Numbered from the stretch's first letter, positions 47,252 through 56,475 are shown. The stretch: 64,000 bases of DNA from Marinifilum sp965230805 (GCF_965230805.1 NZ_OZ246019.1:310001-374000); one strand, 5' to 3'. The notes: generated from the sequence alone by a model not told the origin. Numbers and translations: made by a program.

Positions 47252-49657
47252 ATGATATTTCCAATAGTAAACAGATTCGTTATATTCAATAAATATATTT
47301 CACGTATCTTTTGCTGTGCTTTTTTAATGTTGATTCAAATTTCAATAACCACAGCTAATATAATAACAGTAAGAGTTACAGAATCAGAAACCGGCAAAAT
47401 TCTAGAGTTTGCAACTGTTAGTTGGACCGAATGCTCAATGCCAAATAAAATTATAGGTGGCGATATAACAAATTCTTTGGGAATAGCAAAACTTGATATT
47501 GGTAGTCGAAAAAAAGTTATTGTAACTGCTGGTTTTATGGGCTTCCAAAACGTAAGTCAAACAGTTGATGTTTCATCTTCAACATTCATAGATATAAAAC
47601 TCCCCCCTCAAGCTAAATCAATTGATGAAATAACTGTCATTGCCAAATCCAAGGAACAGCTTATACGAGAATCACCAGAGGCAGTTTCGGTAATAGGAGC
47701 AAAAGAACTTCAAGGCAGAGCCGTTACCATAGAATCGTTCTTGAACCGGAATACTGGTATAAAAATAAGACAAACAGGAGGGCTTGGTAGTAGTTCACGT
47801 ATCATGATACACGGTTTGGAAGGAAACCGCGTGAAAGTATTGGTTAATGGTACACCCATTGATATGTTCGACGGAATGTTCAGCATTGATGATATACCTA
47901 TAAATACTATTGATCGTATTGAGGTGTACAAAAGTATTATTCCTGCACGATTTGGAGTTGATGGCCTTGGAGGTGCTATAAATATCGTAACCAAAGAGTT
48001 TGATACAGATTATTTTGACCTCTCTTATGAAATAGGATCGTTCAATACTCATAAAGTAAGCAACATGTTTCGTAAAAACTTACCTGAAAAGGGAATGCTT
48101 ATAGGTGGTGGTGGGTTTTATAATTACTCGCTCAACAACTACGATTTTCATGTACCAAAACGAGAGCATCTAAAAGTTGAACAAGATCATGCCAAATTTG
48201 AATCATATATGTTAAAGGGGGTGGTTAAATTCACAAAACTTTGGTTCGATCAAATTTCTCTTGAGCTTGGATATTATAATCGGTTCAGCCAAATGCAGGG
48301 TGTAACTGATAATATTCAACATGCACACACCAAACAACAAATGTACTCGATAGAAAACAAGTTTGAAAAAGAGGGTTTTATTAGCAGAAAGCTCAACTTC
48401 ACAATGCATAATAATTTTGGTCATACGTGTAATAATTTTATTGATACATCTGCATATCGCTACGATTTTGAAGGCAATAGATGGTTAAGTCAAAGCATTT
48501 ATGGTGAAACTGGTGATGTACCCCACAATTCAAATGATAAAGGAGTAAGCCTTAATAGCCGTATAAATCTTGACTTTTTGGCATCTAGAAATCATTCTAT
48601 CAACCTAAACAGTGCTTTTTCCTATTCCAAACGCAATCCACAAGACGAATTGGCAAATCAATATGCCAATTACGCCATCAGTGGATATCCTAACAAATTA
48701 ACTAGTCTCATTTCAAGCTTAACCTGGGAAGCAAAATTTGCTTCGAAAAAAATCATTAATATGCTTTCGGCCAAACATTTTTACATCAATACTAAAGTTG
48801 AAGAGTTGGGCTCTCATGTACAGCAAAACACCTCTACAGTAAAGCAAAACACGTCCAACAATATTGGATTTGTAGAGGCTATAAAGTGGCAATTTATACC
48901 TGATTTTCACTTAAAAGCATCGTACCAGCGGGCAATTCGTCTGCCTGCAACCAACGAATTGTTTGGAGATGGAGTATTAATAATTCCAGCAGCTAATCTA
49001 AAACCCGAACAAAGCCATAATGTGAATTTTGGACTTTTAACTGATAAAAGTGGTGTACTCTGCACAAAACGTTTACAATTTGAAACTGGCTTGTTTTATA
49101 TGAACATCAAAGATATGATTGCCTTTGTAGAACAATATAGGGTAGCTGGCTATGCCAATATCGAGCAGGTTGAAATTAAAGGAGTTGAGGCCGAATTAAA
49201 ACTTGATATTAATAAACACTTTTACACCTACGCAAATATTACATATCAGGATGCAAGGAATATTCTTAAGTATGACCCAATAAGTAATTCACCCAATCCT
49301 AAATATGGTCTTCGAATGCCAAACATGCCTTACCTTTTTTCCAATTTCGGGCTTGAATACCATAACGGTGAATTGTTTAATGAAAACTGGTTTATAAAAC
49401 TATTTTGGGATGGACGTTTTACTGAGAAGTATTATTATTCATGGAAATTAAGCTCAAACCAATCACGAACCATACCCTCCTGTTTTATTAACGATATCGG
49501 TGTATCAGCCGAGTTAAAAAAACGATTTACAATATCAGCCGAATGCCACAATATACACAATTCAGAAGAGTGGAATCTATACCAAACCCCCTTGCCAGGC
49601 AGATCATTTCATGTGAAGCTACGATACACTTTTTTAAAATCACGTGATTATCAATAA
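47252..49657 (+). CDS. TonB-dependent outer-membrane receptor (siderophore-type)
   Basis: Begins at ATG 47252 (MIFPIVNRFV), since the longer TTG version adds a non-signal leader; 801 residues. A hydrophobic signal segment FCCAFLMLIQISITTANI is followed by a carboxypeptidase-regulatory-like domain (about 35-125) and a TonB plug (ESPEAVSVIGAKELQGRA, GGLGSSSRIMIHGLEGNRVKVLVNG, ARFGVDGLGGAINIVTK). A 22-strand-type barrel ends in LPGRSFHVKLRYTF. The paired DUF4374 lipoprotein follows 15 bases after the stop. Context suggests xenosiderophore or haem import. Confidence 0.9.
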   Translation: MIFPIVNRFVIFNKYISRIFCCAFLMLIQISITTANIITVRVTESETGKILEFATVSWTECSMPNKIIGGDITNSLGIAKLDIGSRKKVIVTAGFMGFQNVSQTVDVSSSTFIDIKLPPQAKSIDEITVIAKSKEQLIRESPEAVSVIGAKELQGRAVTIESFLNRNTGIKIRQTGGLGSSSRIMIHGLEGNRVKVLVNGTPIDMFDGMFSIDDIPINTIDRIEVYKSIIPARFGVDGLGGAINIVTKEFDTDYFDLSYEIGSFNTHKVSNMFRKNLPEKGMLIGGGGFYNYSLNNYDFHVPKREHLKVEQDHAKFESYMLKGVVKFTKLWFDQISLELGYYNRFSQMQGVTDNIQHAHTKQQMYSIENKFEKEGFISRKLNFTMHNNFGHTCNNFIDTSAYRYDFEGNRWLSQSIYGETGDVPHNSNDKGVSLNSRINLDFLASRNHSINLNSAFSYSKRNPQDELANQYANYAISGYPNKLTSLISSLTWEAKFASKKIINMLSAKHFYINTKVEELGSHVQQNTSTVKQNTSNNIGFVEAIKWQFIPDFHLKASYQRAIRLPATNELFGDGVLIIPAANLKPEQSHNVNFGLLTDKSGVLCTKRLQFETGLFYMNIKDMIAFVEQYRVAGYANIEQVEIKGVEAELKLDINKHFYTYANITYQDARNILKYDPISNSPNPKYGLRMPNMPYLFSNFGLEYHNGELFNENWFIKLFWDGRFTEKYYYSWKLSSNQSRTIPSCFINDIGVSAELKKRFTISAECHNIHNSEEWNLYQTPLPGRSFHVKLRYTFLKSRDYQ

Positions 49658-49672
49658 TTAAAATTAACAAAT

Positions 49673-50851
49673 ATGAAAATCAAATTTTTTACCATTTCTG
49701 CATGCTTAGTATTACTGTTTGTTGCATGTGACAAGGATGATAATAACAGTGTTCCACAAGAGGATACACGGAACTTCTTTTTTATCAATTCTGTTGATTT
49801 AAGTGCATATGCTGGCACATTCAGCGACATGTCGAAACCTTCAATAGATAACAGTGATGCTTATGAATATCCATTTGGCATTTATCCATTTGTTCATGGA
49901 AATACCATCTTACTTCCCGAAGGAACAAAAGGTGATATTATTCACAAGCTTATTCGCAATAACGAGGGTAAAATTACCCAGTCTGGTTCTTTAAGCTTTG
50001 AACAAGGTGCGCGTCCAGGCGAAATAACTTTTCTGGACAAAAATACTGCTTATGCTTCTTTAAACGGACGAGGCAAAATGGCTATTTTCGATCCTGAAAC
50101 CTTGCAAAAAAAGGGGGAAATAGATCTAAAAGAAACCGCTGCTGTAGACAATAACCCCGATCCCGGCTGTAATGTTATTCGCAAGGGTAAAATGTTCGTA
50201 GCTTTAAATCAGCTGCAAACGGTTCATACCTCTGTTCCGGGAACTGGAGCTGAAGTGGCGGTAATCGATCTAACCTCAAATACTCTCGAAAAAGTAATTA
50301 AAGATGATCGAACCTGTGTTGTAGGTTTATTTCGCCATTCTGATGCAATTGTTGATGAAAAAAATGACATTTACTTTTACAGCCAAGGAATAGATGGAAT
50401 GAATCCACTAAAAGATGGATTTCTACGAATAAAAAATAATGAAACCCAATGGGATACCGATTACTATTTTAAACCTTCGGAGACTAAAGTAAGTGGACTT
50501 AACGAATCGGCAACATATGGTTTATCGTTTTACTATGCAGGTAATGGAATTGCTTATTCAACATTAATGTTGCCTTCAAAATCCAGTTATCCTCCAGATT
50601 ATTTAAGCGACAAAAATTTTCAGGCTGTTAAAATTAATTTATGGGATAAGACCATTGAAAAAATAGACTTACCACTTTCTACCAGCATGGGTGCATTTGG
50701 AATAACCGAATATAACGGAAAAATAGTTTTTGGATTGGTAGCAGAACCAGGCTCAGGATATTACACTTACGACCCACAAACAGGTGATTGTTCTAAAACT
50801 CCCATAACAACTGTGGCCGGTATTCCATCGGATATTATTGCTTTCGAATAA
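49673..50851 (+). CDS. DUF4374 surface lipoprotein (XusB-like)
   Basis: A 392-residue protein. The lipobox LLFVAC places the lipidated Cys at 19, followed by the DKDDNNS surface-export-like tail. The body has beta-propeller-like repeats (GDIIHKLIRNNEGKI, FDPETLQKKGEIDLKE, AVIDLTSNTLEKVIKDDR, TYDPQTGDCSKTP). DUF4374 proteins pair with TonB receptors in Bacteroidota. A homologous lipoprotein in Bacteroides (XusB) is reported to bind a ferric siderophore. It shares an operon with the receptor. No PepSY-type inner-membrane partner lies next to it. Confidence 0.82.
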   Translation: MKIKFFTISACLVLLFVACDKDDNNSVPQEDTRNFFFINSVDLSAYAGTFSDMSKPSIDNSDAYEYPFGIYPFVHGNTILLPEGTKGDIIHKLIRNNEGKITQSGSLSFEQGARPGEITFLDKNTAYASLNGRGKMAIFDPETLQKKGEIDLKETAAVDNNPDPGCNVIRKGKMFVALNQLQTVHTSVPGTGAEVAVIDLTSNTLEKVIKDDRTCVVGLFRHSDAIVDEKNDIYFYSQGIDGMNPLKDGFLRIKNNETQWDTDYYFKPSETKVSGLNESATYGLSFYYAGNGIAYSTLMLPSKSSYPPDYLSDKNFQAVKINLWDKTIEKIDLPLSTSMGAFGITEYNGKIVFGLVAEPGSGYYTYDPQTGDCSKTPITTVAGIPSDIIAFE

Positions 50852-50881
50852 AACAGTGGAATACTAGATTACTGGCAAGAC

Positions 50882-50937
50882 AGGTCAGAAACCCGGATAT
50901 CTTTTTCTTCCGGTTTCTGACCTTTCCTTATTTTTTT
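50882..50937 (+). terminator. Terminator after the DUF4374 gene
   Basis: AGGTCAGAAACC / GGTTTCTGACCT with a C-rich bulge at the loop, followed by TTTCCTTATTTTTTT. It marks the end of the uptake operon. The next 240 bases (50938-51177) show no gene. Confidence 0.75.
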
Positions 50938-51177
50938 CGGAGAGTATAATGCGAAAAGATATACATCATTTAATTGTTTCACAGATCTTTTGCCGGAAAT
51001 ATTATGAATAAACCCGCTGATTCTTACTCAAATCATACTCCTGCTAACGTTTTACCTTAGTTAGTAAGATTTTTACCCTATTGAGTAACTGAGACTATTG
51101 ATTGACTTACATTTCCCCTAATATGAGTTAACTAAAACGCCAGTATTTATAAGTATGATGGGGAATGTAGTTAGTCG

Positions 51178-51310
51178 ATTTAAGCACTTAATAATTTAAA
51201 GCACAAACAAAACACACAGAAAAAACAAAGCCTTAAAAGCTTCTGAATTCAATTACCTTTAAGGCCTTAATCTTGTTTCTTACAAATATTACTTAATTGT
51301 GCAACGGTTA
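51178..51310 (-). mobile_element. Remnant end of an IS1182-family element
   Basis: The segment aligns with the reverse complement of 58086-58218, the 3' non-coding end of the intact IS. Both share the AAAGCCTTAAAAGCTT and AAATATTACTT segments and the terminal GTAACCGTTGCACAA, with a diverged middle. Its end is followed by CTTTTG (CAAAAG on the minus strand), the same hexamer that flanks the intact copy. It abuts the truncated attC at 51316. Confidence 0.7.
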
Positions 51311-51315
51311 CTTTT

Positions 51316-51322
51316 GTTAGGC
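51316..51322 (-). other. Truncated integron attC: core site GCCTAAC
   Basis: On the minus strand GCCTAAC fits the RYYYAAC core consensus and lies just after the stop of the 51338 gene. The same GCCTAAC begins the cassette at 52018, as expected of one cassette's two ends. The rest of this attC is replaced by the IS remnant. Confidence 0.65.
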
Positions 51323-51337
51323 AACGTTTTTCCTTTC

Positions 51338-51631
51338 CTAAATAATTATCCCAGATTTTATCAATTCTCCAAGAATTATCAAAAGTATACTTGATACAAT
51401 TCCTTTTATTAAGGTCAGTTTATGAAGGATTAATCTTATTCCTATAAATATTCCCAAAAGTCCAAGAACTGAATTTAGAATCAGTGTCCATTCTCGATAC
51501 ATAAACATCCAAAGTAATCCTGAATAATTATACTGGTACAGTAAATATAAATTGTCCCAAATCCAGTAAGCATTGATTAGAATTATTATCAGCCCAGTAA
51601 TTAAATGCTTGTCTATTATTTTTCTATTCAC
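51338..51631 (-). CDS. Integron cassette gene: small membrane protein
   Basis: A 97-residue protein with three hydrophobic segments (HLITGLIIILINAYWIWDNL, WTLILNSVLGLLGIFIGIRLIL, GIVSSILLIILGELIKSGI). It starts with GTG, overlapping the stop of the upstream gene by eight bases, so translation is coupled. Function is unknown. It is the distal gene of the leftmost cassette (51316 to about 52022). It has no recognised family and is probably inner-membrane. Confidence 0.65.
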   Translation of the reverse strand: MNRKIIDKHLITGLIIILINAYWIWDNLYLLYQYNYSGLLWMFMYREWTLILNSVLGLLGIFIGIRLILHKLTLIKGIVSSILLIILGELIKSGIII

Positions 51632-52007
51632 TGATTTTGTAGTTATTAAATTGTCTTACTTTCTTTCTTTGTTCACTTTCAACTACGGAATAAACCATAA
51701 ATGGGACAATAATTATTCCTACCAATCCTGCAATCATATAGATGTAAGTGAATTGAAAAAGATAGTCCCAAATCCATATTAACACCAAAGGAGTTCCAGC
51801 AAGGAATATTGTCAGTCCGATGATTTGTGTAATCTTACTTTCAGTTGCATTTATTCTATTTAAGTGATAAAAGTCTTTATGTCCACATATTCTACAAGTA
51901 AGTTCGATTTTATTACCTATTGATTTTGATAATTCACCTCTATCAGACTCCCAACGTGAAAATCTAATCTCCTTATTACAATTATGACAATTTGTGTAAA
52001 GTCTCAT
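51624..52007 (-). CDS. Integron cassette gene: zinc-ribbon membrane protein
   Basis: A 127-residue protein. An N-terminal zinc-ribbon-like region has CHNC (near 8-11) and CRIC (near 38-41) pairs. Two hydrophobic helices follow (IGLTIFLAGTPLVLIWIWDY and YMIAGLVGIIIVPFMVYSV), with a basic C-terminus. It is a cassette protein of unknown role, translated together with the overlapping downstream membrane gene, and possibly forms one unit with it. It starts 11 bases from the attC at 52018, so little untranslated leader is present. Confidence 0.7.
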   Translation of the reverse strand: MRLYTNCHNCNKEIRFSRWESDRGELSKSIGNKIELTCRICGHKDFYHLNRINATESKITQIIGLTIFLAGTPLVLIWIWDYLFQFTYIYMIAGLVGIIIVPFMVYSVVESEQRKKVRQFNNYKISE

Positions 52008-52017
52008 ATCAAATGTT

Positions 52018-52141
52018 GCCTAACGTTCCGGGTATGGTTTCGTTGGCGTTTTCAAAGCTCAAATTTATCAGTTTGCAAGATAAGAAGTATTGAAAAACCA
52101 ATGCTCGCACCACTATCCCGCCAATGAACTATACCCATTGT
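52018..52141 (-). other. Integron attC site 1 (interrupted by group II intron 1)
   Basis: Core GCCTAAC at 52018-52024. Arms GGGTATGG...CGTTGGCG (52030-52048) and CGCCAATGAACTATACCC (52119-52136) pair imperfectly, with the bulges expected of a folded single-strand attC. The second core (GTT) is split by intron 1 between 52141 and 52811, and reads GTTGTGTGC when rejoined. Confidence 0.8.
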
Positions 52142-52810
52142 GTGTGCCCTGCATGAGCAAGAGTACACTTATCTGTAAGCTCTTGAAAAAGTTTAAATAT
52201 GCAAATATTTGATCAAACGAGCTAACAATAAGTATGTTAATTTTCCAGAGGGTGCAAGTCCCTTATGTGCCGAGGTGACTCTCGGAAGCATTAGTAAGTC
52301 GCAAGGTGGTTTACCGTGAGGTATGCACTGAAGGAAGCGAGACTACAAAATCTGGTACTGACGAACAGGAACCTGATATGAGGCTATGAGCTTGGATAAG
52401 GCAGCACATCATGTCGACGTCCTAACTCTTTTTTAGAGAAACACCAAAGTAGTAGATCAGGCAGGAATTGGAGGAAGGAAAATGCTCTTACCAGGGGAGA
52501 TCTTGTCAACCACGAGTTGGTTATGGCAAGAAGTCAGCAGAAGCCATAGTAGTTAGGGGAAATGAGCCACAAATAGAAACTGTGGAGGTCTCACAAAGTA
52601 GCGAAGGGCTGAACCTTAGGTTGTCTTAAATTCAATAAGGAAGCTCTCATTTATTTGAGTCTAGCCTTATTCTAAAATCGGGCAAAGGTTGTTGTTGGTG
52701 TAAAGAGCGATGACACTGATACCTAACGAACCGCCGTATACGAGACCCGTACGTACGGTGGTGTGAGAGGTGTACCAGTGGGCTGTTAGCTCTCTGGCCA
52801 TCTACTCGAT
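52142..52810 (+). other. Group II intron 1, ORF-less, in attC 1
   Basis: A 669-base ribozyme without an ORF. It starts GTGTGCCCTGC, the bacterial GUGYG 5' end, and ends CTACTCGAT, AY-type. A domain V-like stem lies near 52727-52770 (CGCCGTATACGAGACCCGTACG). It is inserted at TTGT|T, antisense to the cassette genes. It is nearly identical to intron 2 and, in its first 355 bases, to intron 3. Splicing would need the reverse transcriptase in trans. Confidence 0.85.
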
Positions 52811-52831
52811 TGTGTGCAGTTTTTATTGTCC

Positions 52832-53806
52832 TTATTTTTCAATTAAAGGTATTATATGTTTTCTTATAAATTCAATCCTGTCTTTGGCTCTTGGTAAAAA
52901 TCGTGAAGTAATAGAAACTACAATTTTTCTTGTTGAATCCACATAGATTATATTTCCTCCATCACCTATTGCCGCAAAACAATTGCTATCCAAATCATTC
53001 ATTATCCACCATAAATAGCCATAGGTCAAATCACCCCATTTGCTGTGAACCATGGTACTTTTCTCAATCCACTCTTGAGATATTATCTGTATGTTATCCC
53101 ATTTACCTTTATTCAGGTATAATTGTCCAACTTTTGCCAAGTCTTTGGTCGTTAATGTCAGTCCCCAACCTGCCGTATTTGTTCCTTTGGGGTCGATTAC
53201 CCAACCACTTACAAATTTATCTTTTAGAAATGAAGTGTGCTCATCCCTACTATCTATCTTTATATTTTTTGGGGGATTAATATCAAGTGGCTCAAACAGA
53301 TATTCAGTTGCAAAATCAATTACAGTTTTCCCTGATGCTTTCTCAATTACACCTGATAACACCTGTAATCCAATCGTTGTGTATTTAAAATCACCGCTTA
53401 AAGTTTTACCTCCCAATAAATCCAAAACCGACTTAGTCCAGTTATCACTCGAATATACTTTTGTGTATGGTTCATATTTGTATTTATATGGAGCAGTCAT
53501 TGTCAATAAATGCCAAATAGTAATCTTCTGAATTGTCTTTTCACCTCTCTTTGTTTTATAATCTGGGTAAAAATCTAATACAAACTGCTCTACTCCTAAA
53601 ATCAGTCCTTTATCTATGGCTATACCGATTAGTATAGATATGATGCTTTTTGTGACTGAAGCTATATGAATCTTGTCCTTAACATCATATCCTTGAAAAT
53701 AACTCTCATATATTGTTTCTTTATCATCTTGAACAACAATACCTGCAATATTATGATATTCATTTTCAACTAGGCTAATCAAGTCATTAGGAAGTGTTTT
53801 TGTCAT
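52832..53806 (-). CDS. Integron cassette gene: serine hydrolase, class C beta-lactamase-like
   Basis: A 324-residue protein with the beta-lactamase/PBP-like fold of family S12. The catalytic SxxK is Ser50-Val-Thr-Lys53 (IHIASVTKSI). HLLTMTAP matches the family's helix. The YxN position reads YTT (DFKYTTIG). WGLTLTTKDLAKVGQLYLNKG and YGYLWWIMND follow. There is no signal peptide, which is odd for a beta-lactamase, so a cytosolic esterase or peptidase is more likely than antibiotic resistance. Cassette 2 also holds intron 1. Confidence 0.85.
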   Translation of the reverse strand: MTKTLPNDLISLVENEYHNIAGIVVQDDKETIYESYFQGYDVKDKIHIASVTKSIISILIGIAIDKGLILGVEQFVLDFYPDYKTKRGEKTIQKITIWHLLTMTAPYKYKYEPYTKVYSSDNWTKSVLDLLGGKTLSGDFKYTTIGLQVLSGVIEKASGKTVIDFATEYLFEPLDINPPKNIKIDSRDEHTSFLKDKFVSGWVIDPKGTNTAGWGLTLTTKDLAKVGQLYLNKGKWDNIQIISQEWIEKSTMVHSKWGDLTYGYLWWIMNDLDSNCFAAIGDGGNIIYVDSTRKIVVSITSRFLPRAKDRIEFIRKHIIPLIEK

Positions 53807-53860
53807 CTTATTGGTTAGTTTTATTGGTCATACTATCATTCGTTCCTGTAACGCCAAATT

Positions 53861-53988
53861 GCACCCAACGGCTACGTATATGAAACGTTTGGCATTTCGG
53901 AGAGCAAACCTGTCAAACCGCTACAATTTTTAATAAATGTAACAGCCTTAAAATTAGCACTATCTGCCAAATGTTTTATATACTTTGT
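53861..53988 (-). other. Integron attC site 2 (interrupted by group II intron 2)
   Basis: Core GCACCCAAC at 53861-53869. Pairing arms are GTATATGAAACGTTTGGCA (53876-53894) and TGCCAAATGTTTTATATAC (53965-53983). The second core, rejoined across intron 2, reads GTTGGGG and matches the CCCCAAC at attC 3, as needed for the two ends of cassette 3. Confidence 0.85.
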
Positions 53989-54656
53989 GTGTGCCCTGCA
54001 TGAGCAAGAGCACACTTATCTGTAAGCTCTTGAAAAAGTTTAAATATGCAAATATTTGATCAAACGAGCTAACAATAAGTATGTTAATTTTCCAGAGGAT
54101 GCAAGTCCCTTATGTGCCGAGGTGACTCTCGGAAGCATTAGTAAGTCGCAAGGTGGTTTACCGTGAGGTATGCACTGAAGGAAGCGAGACTACAAAATCC
54201 GGTACTGACGAACAGGAACCTGATATGAGGCTATGAGCTTGGATAAGGCAGCACATCATGTCGACGTCCTAACTCTTTTTTAGAGAAACACCAAAGTAGT
54301 AGATCAGGCAGGAATTGGAGGAAGGAAAATGCTCTTACCGGGGGAGATCTTGTCAACCACGAGTTGGTTATGGCAAGAAGTCAGCAGAAGCCATAGTAGT
54401 TACGGGAAATGAGCCACAAATAGAAACTGTGGAGGTCTCACAATGTAGCGAAGGGCTGAACGTTAGGTTGTCTTAAATTCAATAAGGAAGCTCTCATTTA
54501 TTTGAGTCTAGCCTTATTCTAAAATCGGGCAAAGGTGTTGTTGGTGTAAAGAGCGATGACACTGATACCTAACGAACCGCCGTATAAGAGACCCGTACGT
54601 ACGGTGGTGTGAGAGGTGTACCAGTGGGCTGTTAGCTCACTGGCCATCTACTCGAT
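53989..54656 (+). other. Group II intron 2, ORF-less, in attC 2
   Basis: A 668-base ribozyme with the same GTGTGCCCTGC start and CTACTCGAT end as intron 1, differing at only a few positions. It is inserted at TTGT|T of the attC, opposite to the cassette gene. It supplies the last six codons and the TGA of the adjacent cassette gene. Confidence 0.85.
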
Positions 54657-55392
54657 TGGGGTTAGTTATTCTACCTTCAATCCAGTCGATATATTGCAAA
54701 TCAACTATTTTAATTTTTAGGTTCTTAGTAACTTTCTCATTTGAAATCAAGTAGAGATTCAAGTTTAAATCTTTATCAAGTCCGAAATGTTTACTTTTTG
54801 AGTCAGAAATGACACAATAATCAAATGAGTCATTCTCCTTATCCGTCAGCTGAGAATTGAGTTTAATTAAAAAAGATTTTTTTTCATTCTCCAAAGTGAA
54901 TTGTTCAATAATTTTTCCAGCAAATGCGATTGATTCAAATTCATTATTTTCTCGAAATCGAATCGCTTCAAATTGTTTTCCTCTATAAGAACTCAGTCTA
55001 AGAGTTTGATAAAAAACTAAATATAAAAATGGCACTAAATTTAACTCCAATTTATGACCTGCATTATTAATGTCAAAAGATTGTCCAATTTGAAGTTCAA
55101 AAAATTGCTTTGCTTTATAAATGGATTTCCAATATTTAACGCCTTCGGCATTTATTAAATATTCGGAAAATTCAACGAATTGAACTAAAATCCAAGTTAG
55201 AATAAGATACCTAAAAAAATCTATTTTCTTAAAATAAAGTGCAACACCTATCAATCCGATAAATGAAGTAAGAATACTTAAATATTTACTGAACTCATTA
55301 ATGCTGTATTCAAAAATTAATACGTCAAACAATCCAAGTGTTGACATTCCCAGAATTATCCATATAAAGATTCTGCTCGTTACTTTTTTCAT
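54637..55392 (-). CDS. Integron cassette gene: membrane protein of unknown function
   Basis: A 251-residue protein starting at ATG 55392. Hydrophobic segments lie near 4-24 (RIFIWIILGMSTLGLFDVLIF), 35-52, 57-80 and, weakly, around 115-130. A cytosolic C-terminal domain of about 120 residues follows. No family was recognised. Its stop lies inside intron 2, so the C-terminal NRVDGQ is intron-encoded. With the intron absent, the frame would read NKVYKTFGR from the attC and stop. A TTG at 55425 in the attC is an unlikely alternative start. Confidence 0.65.
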   Translation of the reverse strand: MKKVTSRIFIWIILGMSTLGLFDVLIFEYSINEFSKYLSILTSFIGLIGVALYFKKIDFFRYLILTWILVQFVEFSEYLINAEGVKYWKSIYKAKQFFELQIGQSFDINNAGHKLELNLVPFLYLVFYQTLRLSSYRGKQFEAIRFRENNEFESIAFAGKIIEQFTLENEKKSFLIKLNSQLTDKENDSFDYCVISDSKSKHFGLDKDLNLNLYLISNEKVTKNLKIKIVDLQYIDWIEGRITNPNRVDGQ

Positions 55393-55419
55393 ATGTTCGT
55401 TCGTCTTTTTTTTAATTAA

Positions 55420-55612
55420 CCCCAACGTTGGCTAGATGAAGCGTATGGCGATTTAACGAACCAAACCTTCCAAACTCCACTGAGCCAAATCTTTTATTTG
55501 TTCTTATCTTTCATTTCTAAAGCCAAATCAAAGATTTGGCGGTGTTTAATTTCCAAACCACACTTCCAGAATGCCACGAACGCCATATGCTTTATACTAG
55601 CGTGTTATAGGC
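55420..55612 (-). other. Integron attC site 3 (uninterrupted)
   Basis: Core CCCCAAC (55420-55426). Arms CTAGATGAAGCGTATGGCG (55432-55450) and CGCCATATGCTTTATACTAG (55581-55600). Second core GTTATAGGC (55604-55612), the complement of GCCTATAAC at attC 4, as expected for cassette 4. The loop is longer than at the other sites. Confidence 0.85.
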
Positions 55613-55620
55613 TGGCGTTT

Positions 55621-56475
55621 TTATATTTTAATTCTTTCAAGTGAATAACATGTTTTACTTGTCTTCATTTTAAATAAATCAATTGACATATTCTCACAGT
55701 ATTCCTTTATCTTTTCTTCATTTTCTGGACTTGTCCTACAACCTAAAACAATACTGTCAATTGCTTCCATATTAATCTTAAACAGATGTAAATCTTCCTT
55801 TGGAGTAAGAGGTTTTACCGTATCCGATTTCTCAAGTTTATTGACTTGTCTCCATTCATTTTCATAAGCCCAATCTTTACTTTTAGTATATAAAAAAGAT
55901 TCAGACCATTTATGTGTACGTTCTTTGCGACTTTCTTCAAGTTCGAATAAATTGATTTGCGGCCTGTTATTAGTATACCTTACTTTCTTCGGTTTATTTA
56001 ATATTTGGTCACTTTGGGTTATAAAAGAGTTAGAGTCAAAACCTATTAAAAATCCCTTATGGTCATTGGCATAATGAGACCACATTGTCAGATTATCATT
56101 TTCTTCAGACAAACTCAAAATTCCTAATTGCTTATTCCAGTGAGATTTCATGAATTTAGAAAAGTCATTTACTTTTGTTCCACGAAATGCTTCATACATT
56201 TCTTTTATTGACTTGTCTCCATTACTAAAAATCTTCTTAAGTCTTTCAATTGACGCTTTAGAGTCTTCCGAAACATTTTCAGTTAACCATTTATAGGTCG
56301 AATCATTTAACACACTCATAAATAAAGTATCTACAAGTTCCTTAGAAAAAGCTCCCATAACATTCGGCAATGATTCGAAAGGGTCATTAAAAAACTCTGG
56401 TGGAGTGAACCTAAGTAAACCATCTTCGAATACATTAATGATTCTTTCATCTGATAGATACTTGTATAATATCAT
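55621..56475 (-). CDS. Integron cassette gene: DUF2971-family protein
   Basis: A 284-residue cytosolic protein. The N-terminal LYKYLSDERIINVFEDGLLRFTPPEFFNDPFES and the central LSLSEENDNLTMWSHYANDHKGFLIGFDS are the DUF2971 signature. A C-terminal YENEWRQV segment follows. DUF2971 is of unknown function and is common in mobile and defence-rich regions (inference). The start is ATG 56475; a TTG three codons earlier is possible. It is the only cassette in the array free of introns or extra genes and retains both clean cassette ends. Confidence 0.85.
   Translation of the reverse strand: MILYKYLSDERIINVFEDGLLRFTPPEFFNDPFESLPNVMGAFSKELVDTLFMSVLNDSTYKWLTENVSEDSKASIERLKKIFSNGDKSIKEMYEAFRGTKVNDFSKFMKSHWNKQLGILSLSEENDNLTMWSHYANDHKGFLIGFDSNSFITQSDQILNKPKKVRYTNNRPQINLFELEESRKERTHKWSESFLYTKSKDWAYENEWRQVNKLEKSDTVKPLTPKEDLHLFKINMEAIDSIVLGCRTSPENEEKIKEYCENMSIDLFKMKTSKTCYSLERIKI

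Noticed and set aside
52142..52810. Structured RNA gene (for example a riboswitch or a non-intron ncRNA)
   Set aside because: GTGTG start, AY end, a domain V-like stem and identity to the RT-encoding element show it is a group II intron.
55432..55612. Ordinary terminators between cassette genes
   Set aside because: Arms are imperfect, loops are long, there is no T tract, and conserved GTT/AAC cores are present; attC sites explain them better.
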